Shown here in pieces: positions 19,548 to 29,916 of a stretch of DNA of 64,000 nt. Every line of letters begins with the position of its first letter. The first letter of the stretch is position 1. Origin of the DNA: Echinometra lucunter (taxonomy: Eukaryota; Echinodermata; Echinoidea; Camarodonta; Echinometridae). The stretch is from positions 881,714 through 945,713 of the forward strand of contig CM057166.1 in NCBI GenBank assembly GCA_029962745.1, in the 5' to 3' direction. The translations under genes were made by a program, and so were the position numbers. The notes below the pieces were generated by a model, which did no database searches, was not told the DNA's origin, and saw only the letters and a program-made list of their open reading frames with translations.

Positions 19548-19667
19548 GGGATGTGGAACACATGTCAGTTTGATTTCATCAAGGAGTTTTAAGAGCTGGA
19601 GTCCCAATTGGCAACATATTATTTCAAGCAGCTGCCTCTTTCTAAGGATGTACAAAAGAATATACAG
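19548..19667 (+). other. Exon-like segment, 120 bp
   Basis: Flanked by TTTGCAG and CAG|GTATGC. One frame reads ELESQLATYYFKQLPLSKDV and on to the donor, which looks protein-like, but TAA interrupts that frame earlier in the segment. Unrecognised. May be spliced 3' UTR of PARK7, an exon of a small gene, or chance. Confidence 0.3.
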
Positions 19668-20194
19668 GTATGCTGTTGCCTTTGATTTCCAATGTTCGAT
19701 GCCGCCAATATCATGGGAAAGCTTGAGTAGTGATTTTTGTCACAAATTAAATATCATGAATATTTTAATTTTCATTTTGATTAACAAAGAGAAAATTGAA
19801 CAGATGATAAAATATGAATACAAAAGCCTAATTGTGTTCAGAAATTTGCCTGTATTGTATGATAGCAGTTTCAATTTGTGAAAAATATTAAAATTTAACA
19901 ATCCTAAAAACCCGCAGTTCGACACTCTTCCGATTACTTCCTGCAAAAGATAAAAAAAAGTGTATTCGTTCAAGTACAGTTGAACAATGATGTGATATGT
20001 CAGATTAGCCCCCACACATGCCCAATTGATTAATTTTGATTCATATTTAAGGAAATTTTGCACCATTTCTTTTCGCTTGCCTCCTGTAAAGGTAAGCACT
20101 GTGTACTGCTTGCAGTATCAGACTAGTGGTAGCGAAAAGTAATTATCATTACAAAAGAATATTTCCATTTAAAAATGGCCTGTAAGTTTTTCAG

Positions 20195-20276
20195 CCAGGC
20201 ATGAATCTGCAGGGAAGATCCAGTTAAGCACATGCCTGACATATTTTCTCCTGGTGACATCGAACATGGTACAAAG
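20195..20276 (+). other. Exon-like segment, 82 bp
   Basis: Preceded by TTTTTCAG and followed by AAAG|GTAATG. One frame after an inner AG (20212) reads EDPVKHMPDIFSPGDIEHGT. Same caveats as the segment at 19548. Confidence 0.25.
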
Positions 20277-20525
20277 GTAATGGACTAGATATGACTCAAG
20301 CTCTTCAAAGCTTCTTGATTTCATTGAAATGTTACTTCTGAAATATCCACCTATTATGTTTTGGAGCTTTCCATTTGGAATAACTTCACACCTTGTGAAA
20401 TCTCTGAAGTGTAGTTCTTTATTTGTGTGTGTTTAAATAGAGGATTTTATTTCTAAAACTGTACAGTGTTCAACTTGGCTTACTTAAAAATTTAAGAGAA
20501 TTGTGGACTGACATTAACCTGCAAG

Positions 20526-20795
20526 AATCTTCAGGATTGAAGGAAGCAGGAGAACCCAGAAGAAGAAGAAGACAATTGTCAACTTCTTCTGTTTCTTACA
20601 AGTAGAAGCAATATACAGATAAGATGAATACATCAACTGAATTGAGTCATAATGAATCTTGATATCATGATCAATGTAAATATATATTTTATTCATTAGA
20701 AAGTGTTTTAAAATATATGATTATGCTTAAGAGCTTGTAAGAGTACTGACAATATTATGATTGAAAATAAAGTCAATTGGAAAAGGACGGTCATT
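20526..20795 (+). other. Candidate terminal exon with AATAAA
   Basis: Follows possible acceptors at 20525 or 20534. Contains a poly(A) signal AATAAA at 20766-20771. A purine-rich GAAGAAGAAGAAGA could be an exonic splicing enhancer. With the two preceding segments it could form the 3' end of a + strand transcript. Confidence 0.3.
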
Positions 20796-20845
20796 CACTC
20801 TTGCCATTTACTTGGTAAGATATAAGGTGTGTGTTTTATGTACCA

Positions 20846-21062
20846 GGGGTGATATTCTGAACACCGTTTTAACTGTGTTGTAAGTTCTGTTGTAACTTCT
20901 GTTGTGCAAGACTTGCGCCAGGCATGCAAAGTAAAATGCGCGGTTAGAAAGATAAAACAAAAGTTACAACAAAAGTTACAACAGAGATGAAGCGGTGTTC
21001 AAAATACCAATTTGCTAAAACAGACTTAAAACAGAGTTAAAACAGCCTCAGAATACCACCCC
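20846..21062. mobile_element. MITE family M1, copy 2
   Basis: 217 bp. Left GGGGTGATATTCTGAACACC and right CCTCAGAATACCACCCC. Same family as 15756-16320 in opposite orientation. TTGTAAGTTCTGTTGTAACT and its near complement give internal hairpins. Confidence 0.75.
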
Positions 21063-21737
21063 AGTATATTTGTTTACATTAGCTTGAACATGTGTATGTT
21101 ACTTTGCCTATCGTTATTGATATATAAATAAAGACAAGATTGCTGAAGCTATGATAATACACCATATCTTAAGTGGTTTCACAGAACAGATTATATTTTG
21201 CCAGCACAATGTAAACATCTAATGTTTCTCCTTGGAAAGGAGATTGGTATTAAATTATTGTATGAAATAGAATAGTTGTCTTTATGTTGTCTTTTATTAC
21301 TAACATGTCTCATTTAATTGTGATGAAGTTTGCATTTTGGAATATGCTCACATGCTGAGAAATATTTAATCACAAATAGTAATGCTCAGTTCAGAATATA
21401 GATTTAAACAAGAACTGTCATCACTTCAGAGTTTTGCCAAGATGAATTTGATACGCTGTATGCTGCTTTGTTAGGCAAATAGCACTCATTCAACAAATCC
21501 TGCACCATGTTGTGGCCAACTAGCACCAAATCAGCCAAACTCTTTTACATGAACATTGTAGATGACTCTGGATCTAAAATGTAAATAGCTCCCTCTTGTA
21601 ACAAGTTCTAGAGACCCTGGGACCTAGACAGGAGTGTTGTGTACTCTTGTCAAATCAGTTTTATCACTTATCTTCATTATGATAAGCACACATACAAACT
21701 TCTTTTTAAAAGTGTTGCTCTGCATAAGAAATGATCA

Positions 21738-22030
21738 GTAGTAACAGTAGTAGTAGTAGTAGTAGGTAGTAGTAGTAGCAGTAGCAGTAGCAGTAGCAGT
21801 AGCAGTAGCAGTAGCAGTAGCAGTAGCAGTAGCAGTAGCAGTAGCAGTAGCAGTAGCAGCAGTAGTAGTAGTAGCAGCAGTAGTAGTAGTAGCAGTAGCA
21901 GTAGCAGCAGTAGTAGTAGTAATAGTAGTAGTAGCAGTAGCAGTAGCAGTAGTAGTAGTAGCAGTAGTAGCAGTAGCAGTAGCAGCAGTAGCAGTAACAG
22001 TAGCAGTAACAGTAGCAGTAGTAATAGCAA
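21738..22030 (+). repeat. (CAGTAG)n / (GTA)n microsatellite
   Basis: About 290 bp of AGT and AGC triplets, mostly CAGTAG hexamers, with occasional AAT. It gives artificial poly-Leu, Cys/Tyr and Ala/Thr frames on the minus strand. It ends at the 82-bp segment that is also present, without the microsatellite, at 25013. Confidence 0.97.
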
Positions 22031-22110
22031 TTGGTGTCCAGTTCGTGTCTCTGACTGCATTGTCCCTCATGGATTCCATTATCATTCTCTACCTTGTTTT
22101 TATTTCCGTT
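22029..22110 (+). repeat. 82-bp duplicated segment, copy 1
   Basis: ATTGGTGTCCAGTTCGTGTC to CTCTACCTTGTTTTTATTTC is almost identical to 25014-25096. It adjoins the microsatellite here but not there. Confidence 0.85.
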
Positions 22111-25012
22111 CAATATATCATCACTATTTTCATATGCAAATGGGCACTTTTTCCATTAGCTTTTGCAATTTTCATTCACATTAATCCATGTTCAAACATT
22201 TTTATTTTTGTTTTTTTCCAAGTATGTAAAAGTGTAAGATAAAAAAGAGGTGTTGCCGATTTGAGGAGGGAAAGCGCTGTAATTTAGTTTGGCATTGTGA
22301 TGAAGAAGAAAAGGTGAAGAAAAATGCTATTGTATGAAGTATTTTTCACCTGAAAATATGACAAATATGACGGATATTCCATCTTAAATTCATGTACCAT
22401 AGTCATGTTACATTGTAGTATGATGTACAGGCATGTAACTTGTATAATTCATGCGCATTTCCTGTTTTTGATGATATTTAAGACAGTCAAAGAGGGTTTT
22501 TTTTTTGTTATTTCATAAAAATATAGTGATATGACATTCATGTAGTATTAATGATAATCATTAACAAGACAAATGATATACTTAATGGTCAGGGGAAACC
22601 CCTAACAAACCCTCTTAGTATGAAGGAAATAACCTTGTATTTGATAACTATTCTCTGTCTTAAATGGCTTGGAAAACATCCAAACAGTATTAGGTTGCAT
22701 GATGATATATATTCCCAGAGTTTTGCTTGATGTAAGATTTTTTCCAAATAATTAATATATGACTGTATCATTCTTTGGTATATTTTTAACACACCCTTCC
22801 ATGCAACGTTTAACAAATTTAAAAGTTTGATTAAGGTTCTTCTCTTCATAAACAAAACACTTTTGTTAAAATGGAAGATAGGAGGCAGAGCATTGAATGG
22901 TTAGTATAATTAGGGTTATAAATGACAATCAAAGAAGCTTCAAATAATTTCCCACATGCTCCTGTGAATTCACTGGGTTTGTCCCCCGCTTTGTAAGTGA
23001 ACGCCCCATTAGCAAGAGGGTACCGGGCCTCACGTGGTGTGTAGCTGGGAATTTTTATGGGTGACACAAATATAGTGACTCTGTTTTAAGTTGTAATAAT
23101 TCTTTTGTATTTCTTTGTAAATTCATAGAATACTTGTCTTAAGAGAACTGTTGCTAGGCTAGCACCATGAGCATCCTTGGATGGTGTGTGCGTTCCATGT
23201 GCATTCAATATTATTAGTAGTAGTCTTTTTTCTTTTTTTTTTTTATTGCACAACTCTTTTGCTGTTGGAAAGAAACATATTCACATTTTGTGGTTTTATG
23301 GTCTATAGATCTTTCAAGGTTCAGGAAAGCCATTCTTTTACCACAACCAAACAATATAACCCAAAAAATACTGAAAGTGGAACAAAAACATGTATGTTCA
23401 AGTTATTTCAATGGTTTGACAATTTCCTATGAGTTGCCAATTTACAGATTTTAATACTTCCTTTGCTGTGTAGTTTCTGATTACATGAAATGAAATTGTG
23501 CACAACCAGCCTGTACTGGGCTCTTTCTTAAACTCACCTACCATACATTTAGTATAAAAAAGAAGTCCCTTTTCTTGTGTAATTTTGGGCATTGTGCCAC
23601 CACCTTTTTAAATCCCATGTTCACCCCTGTTTACAATGAGCAAGGGATTCAAAGGACACTAATTATTCAAAGATAGTTGCTGTTTCAGTTTATTTACAGT
23701 GAGTAGTTTAAGCAAAAATTAAGATCAAAAGGTAATGTATTACTGATTACATGGCATGTGGTTTTTAATGTTAAAAAATATAAGACAAAATCTTGACTTT
23801 TTGTGGTCATTGCTCATAATATTGAGTGATTAAGACACCAATCATAATCAGATGTTAATGGTATGAGATAGAATGTGCCATATTATTTCTAGTGGGTCAT
23901 TGTTTGATGAAAGTCAGGAAGTTTTTGCCATTTGAAACTTTCGCATACTGAATTAAAGAAAACCAGTGTATCAATTATGCACAGCATGTGATTTCTAGTG
24001 GGTTAATATAGGACATGTCTACTCTGTAGACGAGTGGGAACATTGATCTTCCTGTCGGGAGGAAAACATGCAAGGTTAAGGCACTAATTGTGTGAGAAAG
24101 AAAAAAATGACGCACTCATACATTGTCGCAGTCGACTTCTTGATGCCTAGAGTTTGTTTTCTCTCATGTACAGTGCACTTCATAGCCTTTTACTTGTATG
24201 AAGTTGTCAAGACTAAAGTTAAGGTTTTATTTATATATTTATAATATTTACAAACTTTTTTGCAAGAGTAAACTTCTGTTCTTACATAAATTGTCATTCC
24301 TTAGAATAATAGCAAAAATGAGATTTTTGCTGAAACAAGACTTATTGCTGCAACTTGCGGACAGTTCAGTACATGTCATGTATGATCAAAGGTGGATCTC
24401 ATATTCTCATTTAACTCAGAAATTTACTGTAAATGATGGGGAAAAACCAGTAGATTTCTAGATGATTTTTTAATTTATTTATTTGGGTATGCAAGATTGG
24501 CCAGGTTAAATCGCTGACCCCCCCCCCCCCAGTTTGCAACTGTATTTCATCATATTTCCATCTTTCAACCGGAAGTATATTTTTCTCAAACCAAGTGCAT
24601 TGATTGATCACCATTATATTCATTCTGCTTCATACAACTAACCCAGAGTGGAAAGATTCCTTTCTGCCAAAAATATGGGATTATCTTTCTATCAATCTGT
24701 GTTTATCTTTAGATTGTAAGCTGAACATTGCTTGGATACTGAACAAATAAACATGTAAATACAATATTAAATCAATAGGAATCCAACAACAGAAAATAGA
24801 TTTGGCAAATAGAAAAAAAGAAGCGATGATTGGCAAGTAAAGTAATGGGTGACCTTGATGATATGAAGGTCGGCAGATAATTCAGGTAGGATGGAGAGAG
24901 ATCATTCTGTTAAGGGTTAGTGGGGTGTAACATATTTTGTCACTAAATATAACAAAATTGTTTCGTTTGAGTGCAGTCAAGTCTGAATGACAGTTGTTTG
25001 TGTCATGTGTGA
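22111..25012. other. Gene-poor region, nothing recognised
   Basis: No exon with family resemblance. Short frames (for example minus strand 22846-23067) match nothing I recognise. Short T and C homopolymers at about 23233 and 24520. Confidence 0.45.
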
Positions 25013-25096
25013 TTGGTGTCCAGTTCGTGTCTCTGACTGCATTGTCCCTCATGGATTCCATTATCATTCTCTACTTTGTTTTTATTTCCATTCAAA
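25013..25096 (+). repeat. 82-bp duplicated segment, copy 2
   Basis: Same sequence as 22029-22110 with a few substitutions, preceded here by unrelated sequence rather than the CAGTAG array. Confidence 0.85.
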
Positions 25097-25123
25097 GCAA
25101 CATAACATACAAATATATAGTTA

Positions 25124-26560
25124 TATAAGATGGGTTACATAAAACAAGGTTTCTGATTGGTCATATTCGCTCTTCTTGCCAAATCGTAATTCATTATATG
25201 GCCATGACCATGGTATATAATGCACGCTTATTTACTATATTGCACGCTTATTTGTGCACAAAATCCACTAGGCAAATGTATCGCTGACTTACGAATTATC
25301 GATAATACGGAGTTCTCTGCACTTTGTCAGTGTATGTTGCAATGTATAGTTTGGTGAGCTCCGATCCCACAAGCAGTTTCCCATCTTATATATCACATAG
25401 TACATGCTCATTGTCGTCAAATATACCATAAAATGTGCATCCATAGATAAAAAATTTCTCTCGTGCACTATATCTCAACTCGGCCTACAGCCTCGGTGAC
25501 ATATAATGCACTTGAGAAATTCTAAAGCTATTGATGCACATATTATGGCATATTCAACTCCAGAGCATGCACTGTATGTATAATATAAGATGGGTTACTT
25601 AAAACAAGGTTTCTGATTGGTCAGATGCAATTGCGTAATTCATTATATGGCCACGACCGTGCTATATAACGCCGTTATATTGCAAAACTAATTTGTGTGC
25701 AGAATCCCATAGGCATATATATCGATAACTTAAAAATCATCGATAATACAGAGTTCATTGCACTCCCGGGGGGGGGGTACTCGACCCCAAAAGTGGTAGG
25801 TATGTGCCGCGGGCGAGACAAAAAACGGGGGCTTTGGAACGGGCTTATTGTGAAAAGGAGGGTCTTCGGAACGGGCTTCGGAACTACAAATGTTTGTGAA
25901 AACGGGGGTCTTTGGAACGGTTCGCCTGCGTGTGAGTGCGTATGTATCCCTATGGAACGGGCATACGTGCATGCAGCTAGCCCGGCGGCATGGCCGCCGG
26001 GTGCGCTCGCGCAGAGGCGATGGTCGGACAGCGCTCTGCAGGCCGCTTTTCACCAAAAATGCAGCTCATCGTAGCGGATCAATGCGGCCGGAACGGCGCA
26101 ACGAAAAATATGCGAAGCTTTGGAACGGATTTCTGTCTTCTTTTTTCTCGATAAGAAGAAAATGCCATGCTTTGGAACGGCTTTCTTTGTTCTTTTTCTC
26201 AATAAGATGAAAATGCTATGCTTTGGAACGGAAATTTGAGTGTAAAAATGGGGGTCTTCTCCGCGGCACATACCCACCACGCATTATATACTGAGTGCCC
26301 CCCCCCCCGGGATTGCACTTTATCAAAGGATGTTGCAATGTTGATAGTTTTGTGAGCCCTGATTCCCATCTCATGTAATGCATAGTACATGCTCATTGTC
26401 ATCAGATATAGCATAAAATGTGCATCCATAGATTAAGAATTTCTCTCATGCACTATATATCACCTCGGCCATATAATGCACTTAGAAATTCTAAAGCTAT
26501 TGATGCACATATTACGGTATATTCAACTCCAGAGCATGCACTATATGTATAATATACATG
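25124..26560. repeat. Tandem duplication of a ~460-bp unit, second unit interrupted
   Basis: Unit 1 is 25124-25583 and unit 2 begins at 25584 with the same ATATAAGATGGGTTAC. Both share AAACAAGGTTTCTGATTGGTC, CATTATATGGCCA, CATAGTACATGCTCATTGTC, and CCAGAGCATGCACT near the end. Divergence is moderate (roughly 15%, by eye). Unit 2 holds the 547-bp hAT-like copy C; unit 1 is uninterrupted. Confidence 0.88.
25765..26311 (+). mobile_element. hAT-like non-autonomous element, copy C
   Basis: 547 bp with 8-bp flanks ATTGCACT (25757-25764 and 26312-26319). Termini are CCCGGGGGGGGGTACTCGAC and GAGTGCCCCCCCCCCGGG, an inverted repeat. All eight GGAACGG motifs are intact. The uninterrupted sister unit at about 25305-25325 (GAGTTCTCTGCACTTTGTCAG) shows the pre-insertion arrangement. 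It encodes no transposase. Confidence 0.92.
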
Positions 26561-26654
26561 TACATATTGGATATAAATGGCGGATAGCCCATTTCAGTTG
26601 TATTATAAAAATACTACTGTTCTTCCATAGGGTCCATATAGCTTGTGTTATACA

Positions 26655-26920
26655 ATACTTTTTCTCTCTCTCTCTCTTTCTCTGTGGTGTGAGCCTTTGT
26701 CTCATTGTCTCATCCACATCTCATATTCTTTGTCTCTGTCTTTGTCTGTTTTTTTTGTTCTTATATCTGTCTCTTTGTAAACCCCTCAATCTCTCCATCT
26801 CTCTCTCTCTCTCTCCCTCTCAGTTTCAGTTTCAGTTTAGTTTAATTTCTCTCCCTCTCTCTCTCTCTCTCCCTTTCTTTCCCTCCCTCTCTCTCTTTCT
26901 CTCCCTTTCTCTCACTATGG
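26655..26920 (+). repeat. (CT)n polypyrimidine tract, left part
   Basis: TCTCTCTCTC-rich. Similar pyrimidine-rich DNA resumes at about 27944-28060, on the far side of a TIR element, as if one tract had been split. Confidence 0.8.
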
Positions 26921-27942
26921 CTGTGTTCAAGGGACCATTTTTTCACCCTAGAATCACAGTTTTTCAAAGACGTTTAGTTTAAACCATGGTTGCGTTCAAT
27001 CGATTTTTCGCAGGTCGTAAAAATAAACGTCTTTCAAAATGCAAACATGAAACGCTGAAAAAGGTTTTGAATCATGATTCTGCAGAACCACGGTCCCTAA
27101 GAATCGATTGAAAGCAACGGAGATCTCAATCATGATTCTGTTGTTGCTTTCACACCAAGGTTTGAAGAAAGATAAAACAAACAACATACAGAAAGCTAGA
27201 AAAGAAGATAGAAGGAGAAAACAAAGAATAATATAAGAAGAGATTGAAAGATAAGGAGATAGAAGGAATAACATAGAATAACAGAAAAAGACAAAAAAGA
27301 AGAAGATAGAAGAAATTAAGAAAACAAAGAATAAAATAAGGAAAGGTGGAAAGAGAAGATAAAAGGAAAAACAAAGAATAACGTAAGGAAAGATTGAAAA
27401 GAAGAAAGGAGAAAATGAAGAATAACATAAGAAAATATGGAAAGAGAAGATGGAAGAAGAAAAGAAAAACAAAGAAAGATGGAAAGAGAAGAAGATAGAA
27501 GGAAAAACAAACAAAAAATAAGGAAACATAGAAAAGAAGGTAGGAAGAAACAAAGAATAACATAAGAAAAGATGGGAAGGGAAAGAATAAGAAGGAAAGA
27601 TAGAAAAAAGGTTAAAATAAATGACATAAGGAAAGATTGAAAAGAAGATTAGAAAAAACAAATAACATAAGAAAAGATGGAAAGAGAAGAAGATAGAATG
27701 AAAAACAAAGAATAGCATGAGAAAGATATAGAGACGAATAAATGATGTGGCTAAAGTATATACTTCCTAGGTCAAACTGAGCAGTACGATGCGCAGTAGA
27801 TGGGCTTGAAATGAGCAAGAATCAGCGTTGATGAAAAATCGCTTGAACGCTCTCTCGCAGTAGCCCCGTTTTGTAACAGCATTTTGATTTATGATTCATG
27901 TTTGTGATTCTAGCTTCAAAAAATCGCTTGAACGCACCCTTT
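26921..27942. mobile_element. TIR element enclosing a polypurine minisatellite
   Basis: Left GCTGTGTTCAAGGGACCATT..TTTCACCCTAGAATCACAG. The right end, reversed, is GGTGCGTTCAAGCGATTTTT..GAAGCTAGAATCACAA. The inverted similarity spans about 45 bp. A further internal GTTGCGTTCAATCGATTTTT at about 26988 suggests subterminal repetition. The interior is mostly the polypurine tract at 27160-27730. Termini and TSD are not exact. Confidence 0.5.
27160..27730 (+). repeat. Polypurine imperfect minisatellite
   Basis: Repeated GAATAACATAAGGAAAGAT and GGAAAGAGAAGAAGATAGAAG words with a period of roughly 45-50 bp, almost purely purine on the + strand. Produces long Phe/Ser/Leu-rich frames on the minus strand (up to 240 codons), which are low-complexity artefacts. 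Confidence 0.85.
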
Positions 27943-28060
27943 GTCTCAAGTATCTCTCTCTTGCTTTTTGTTTTTCTGTCTGTCACTCTATATTTCCCTA
28001 TCTCCTTTGATATTCTTTTTTTTTTCCAAGTGATACTTTTTCTCTCTCATTCTCTGTGCT

Positions 28061-29511
28061 GTTCATTGTAAATCATTGTAAAATTATGTAATCATTCCCT
28101 GTGACATCAGGGTAAGTTAGTGACTCCAGACTAAAACAATATATTCATTCATGTAATTTCCAAGTAAAGCTATAATGATATGACAAGTTTACTATGAATA
28201 GCCAATAAGTATCATGCACAGACTTCTCAAACCATGCCTGAGAATTTCCCCAAATAACAATGCACTTCTCTTGATGTGCATTCCATATGGAGATGAAACG
28301 GAATCGGAAATGCATTGTAAACACTGAGTTCATTGACATTACTTATACATTAAGAGCTCTTATAAAAGAATTTCATTGTAATATAAACTATATTGAAATT
28401 ATTCTGGGGTGGTTCTTTTTTTTCTTAATCTTAGTATATTGGTTATTTGGACCAGTAAAATGTCCCAGCTGGGATGACGTAAGATTGTCAAAATCATATA
28501 CACTTACTGAAATTAAAACAACAATGATTAATGTAGATATACCTCAGTAGGATTATTCGCGGACAGTCCACTTATACCAATAATCCTTGTTTTTGTGTGT
28601 GTTGGGGGGGGGGGGGGTGGTGGGGGTGTGTGTGTGCATGTGTGTTTTATAAGCATAATTTTTGTTTTGATTCACTTTGTTGTATTGGAACAATACACTT
28701 ATTTTCTGAAATGACAACATAGAGGAGAATAATACCTTCTTTTTTCCACCATACTTCCAATCAATCAAACCATCAATCACAATTGATAAATGACTGGAAT
28801 GTATTGACATCTTACTCACAAAGCAAAGAAACAAACCCCCAAATAAATACAATGACTAATTCAAGCCACGGATCAGTGGTCATTGCTCCCCAGTCTGCTT
28901 GACAAACCAAATATATGACACATGCTATTGTTCCAGGTGAGCCAAAGAGCAGAATTTGATTTTCAATAGGTTTTCATGGAAATTCTGCCATTTTACCTTT
29001 CATCTGTTGAAAGATCAGTGGCTTTTATGTGAACTGATCTGTTGTAACCTCAGAGGTGTAATATTACTAAACAATGTAAGGAATTTGAAAGATATATTTT
29101 ATGAATAATATCATATACAAACCATTATTCTATAAGAAAGCTTAGAAAAATGCATATCAAAATATAGTCTAGTATGAAAGGTAGAAGTATGTATAGTAAT
29201 AGCAGTAGCCTAAATTTATTCTCAAGGTTTCCAAATATGTAAAAATGCCATGCACTTGTGGAGGCTTAATTTTTTAATTCTAACATTTTAGCATGTAAAA
29301 TTCAAGAATAAGCAAAAACAGATTCTCTTCTACAATACTTCAAATTGCTCTTTTGAAATAAAAAGCATAAACTGAATTCTATGTTTTTGTTTTTTTACAC
29401 AGTTCTGAATGCTATGTTATTGTAGTCATATTCTTCTGGATTGAAACCATTTTCATATGCTGATTTCTTTATTCTACAATTTTACAATTGTGCAGTTTTG
29501 CATTTTGCAAT
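28061..29511. other. Gene-poor region; G-run and (GT)n tract
   Basis: No exon recognised. G12 and GT repeats at about 28604-28640. Confidence 0.45.
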
Positions 29512-29916
29512 GAGAGGGAGCGAGTTGGCTCAGTCGGTAAAGCATCTGCCTGTCGAACCAAAGATTGTGGGTTCGAGTCCAACCCAGGCGGATGACTGAA
29601 GCCTACATTGTGTGTTATCGTGCCCCTCCCCTGTTTCATAGACGCAGGCTATGCTACAGTGGAAAACACTCCGTCCCTCGGATAGGATGTTAAATGGAGG
29701 TCCCGTGTAAAGGAGAGTCACCACCTTAGCACGTTAAAGATCCCACTGCACTATTCGTATAAGAGTAGGGGGAAATCCCGGTGTATGTGGTCCACCTGCA
29801 CATCCCCAATCAGTGATATCGGGAGGAGAGACCTGCGGGTTACAGTGATTCAGTTCGCTTTTCCCCTCCCAGGCACAGGTGATGCCAAACCAGATAATAA
29901 TAATAATAATAACAAC
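29512..29916 (+). mobile_element. tRNA-derived SINE, full length
   Basis: About 400 bp. The tRNA-like head has A box GTTGGCTCAGTCGGTAAAGC (29525-29544) and B box GGGTTCGAGTCC (29569-29580). The body includes GATAGGATGTTAAATGGAGG, GAGTCACCACCTTAGCACG and GTAGGGGGAAATCCCGGTGT. The tail is (AAT)n, ending AACAAC. The central body looks like the conserved domains shared by some metazoan SINE families; which domain is not certain. A single undisrupted copy. Confidence 0.85.

Noticed and set aside
21677..22113. Poly-Leu, Tyr/Cys and Ala/Thr frames
   Set aside because: All three frames of one triplet microsatellite are open; not genes.
22846..23067. Minus-strand frame with PREARYPLANGAFTYKAGDK
   Set aside because: Normal composition but no family recognised, no splice context, and short; kept only as unexplained.
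26996..27718. 240-codon minus-strand frame, Phe/Leu/Ser-rich
   Set aside because: Arises from a polypurine minisatellite; no domain, and two other long frames overlap it in the same low-complexity DNA.
29524..29593. tRNA gene at the head of the SINE
   Set aside because: A and B boxes are present but the cloverleaf is imperfect and it continues into a SINE body with an (AAT)n tail.
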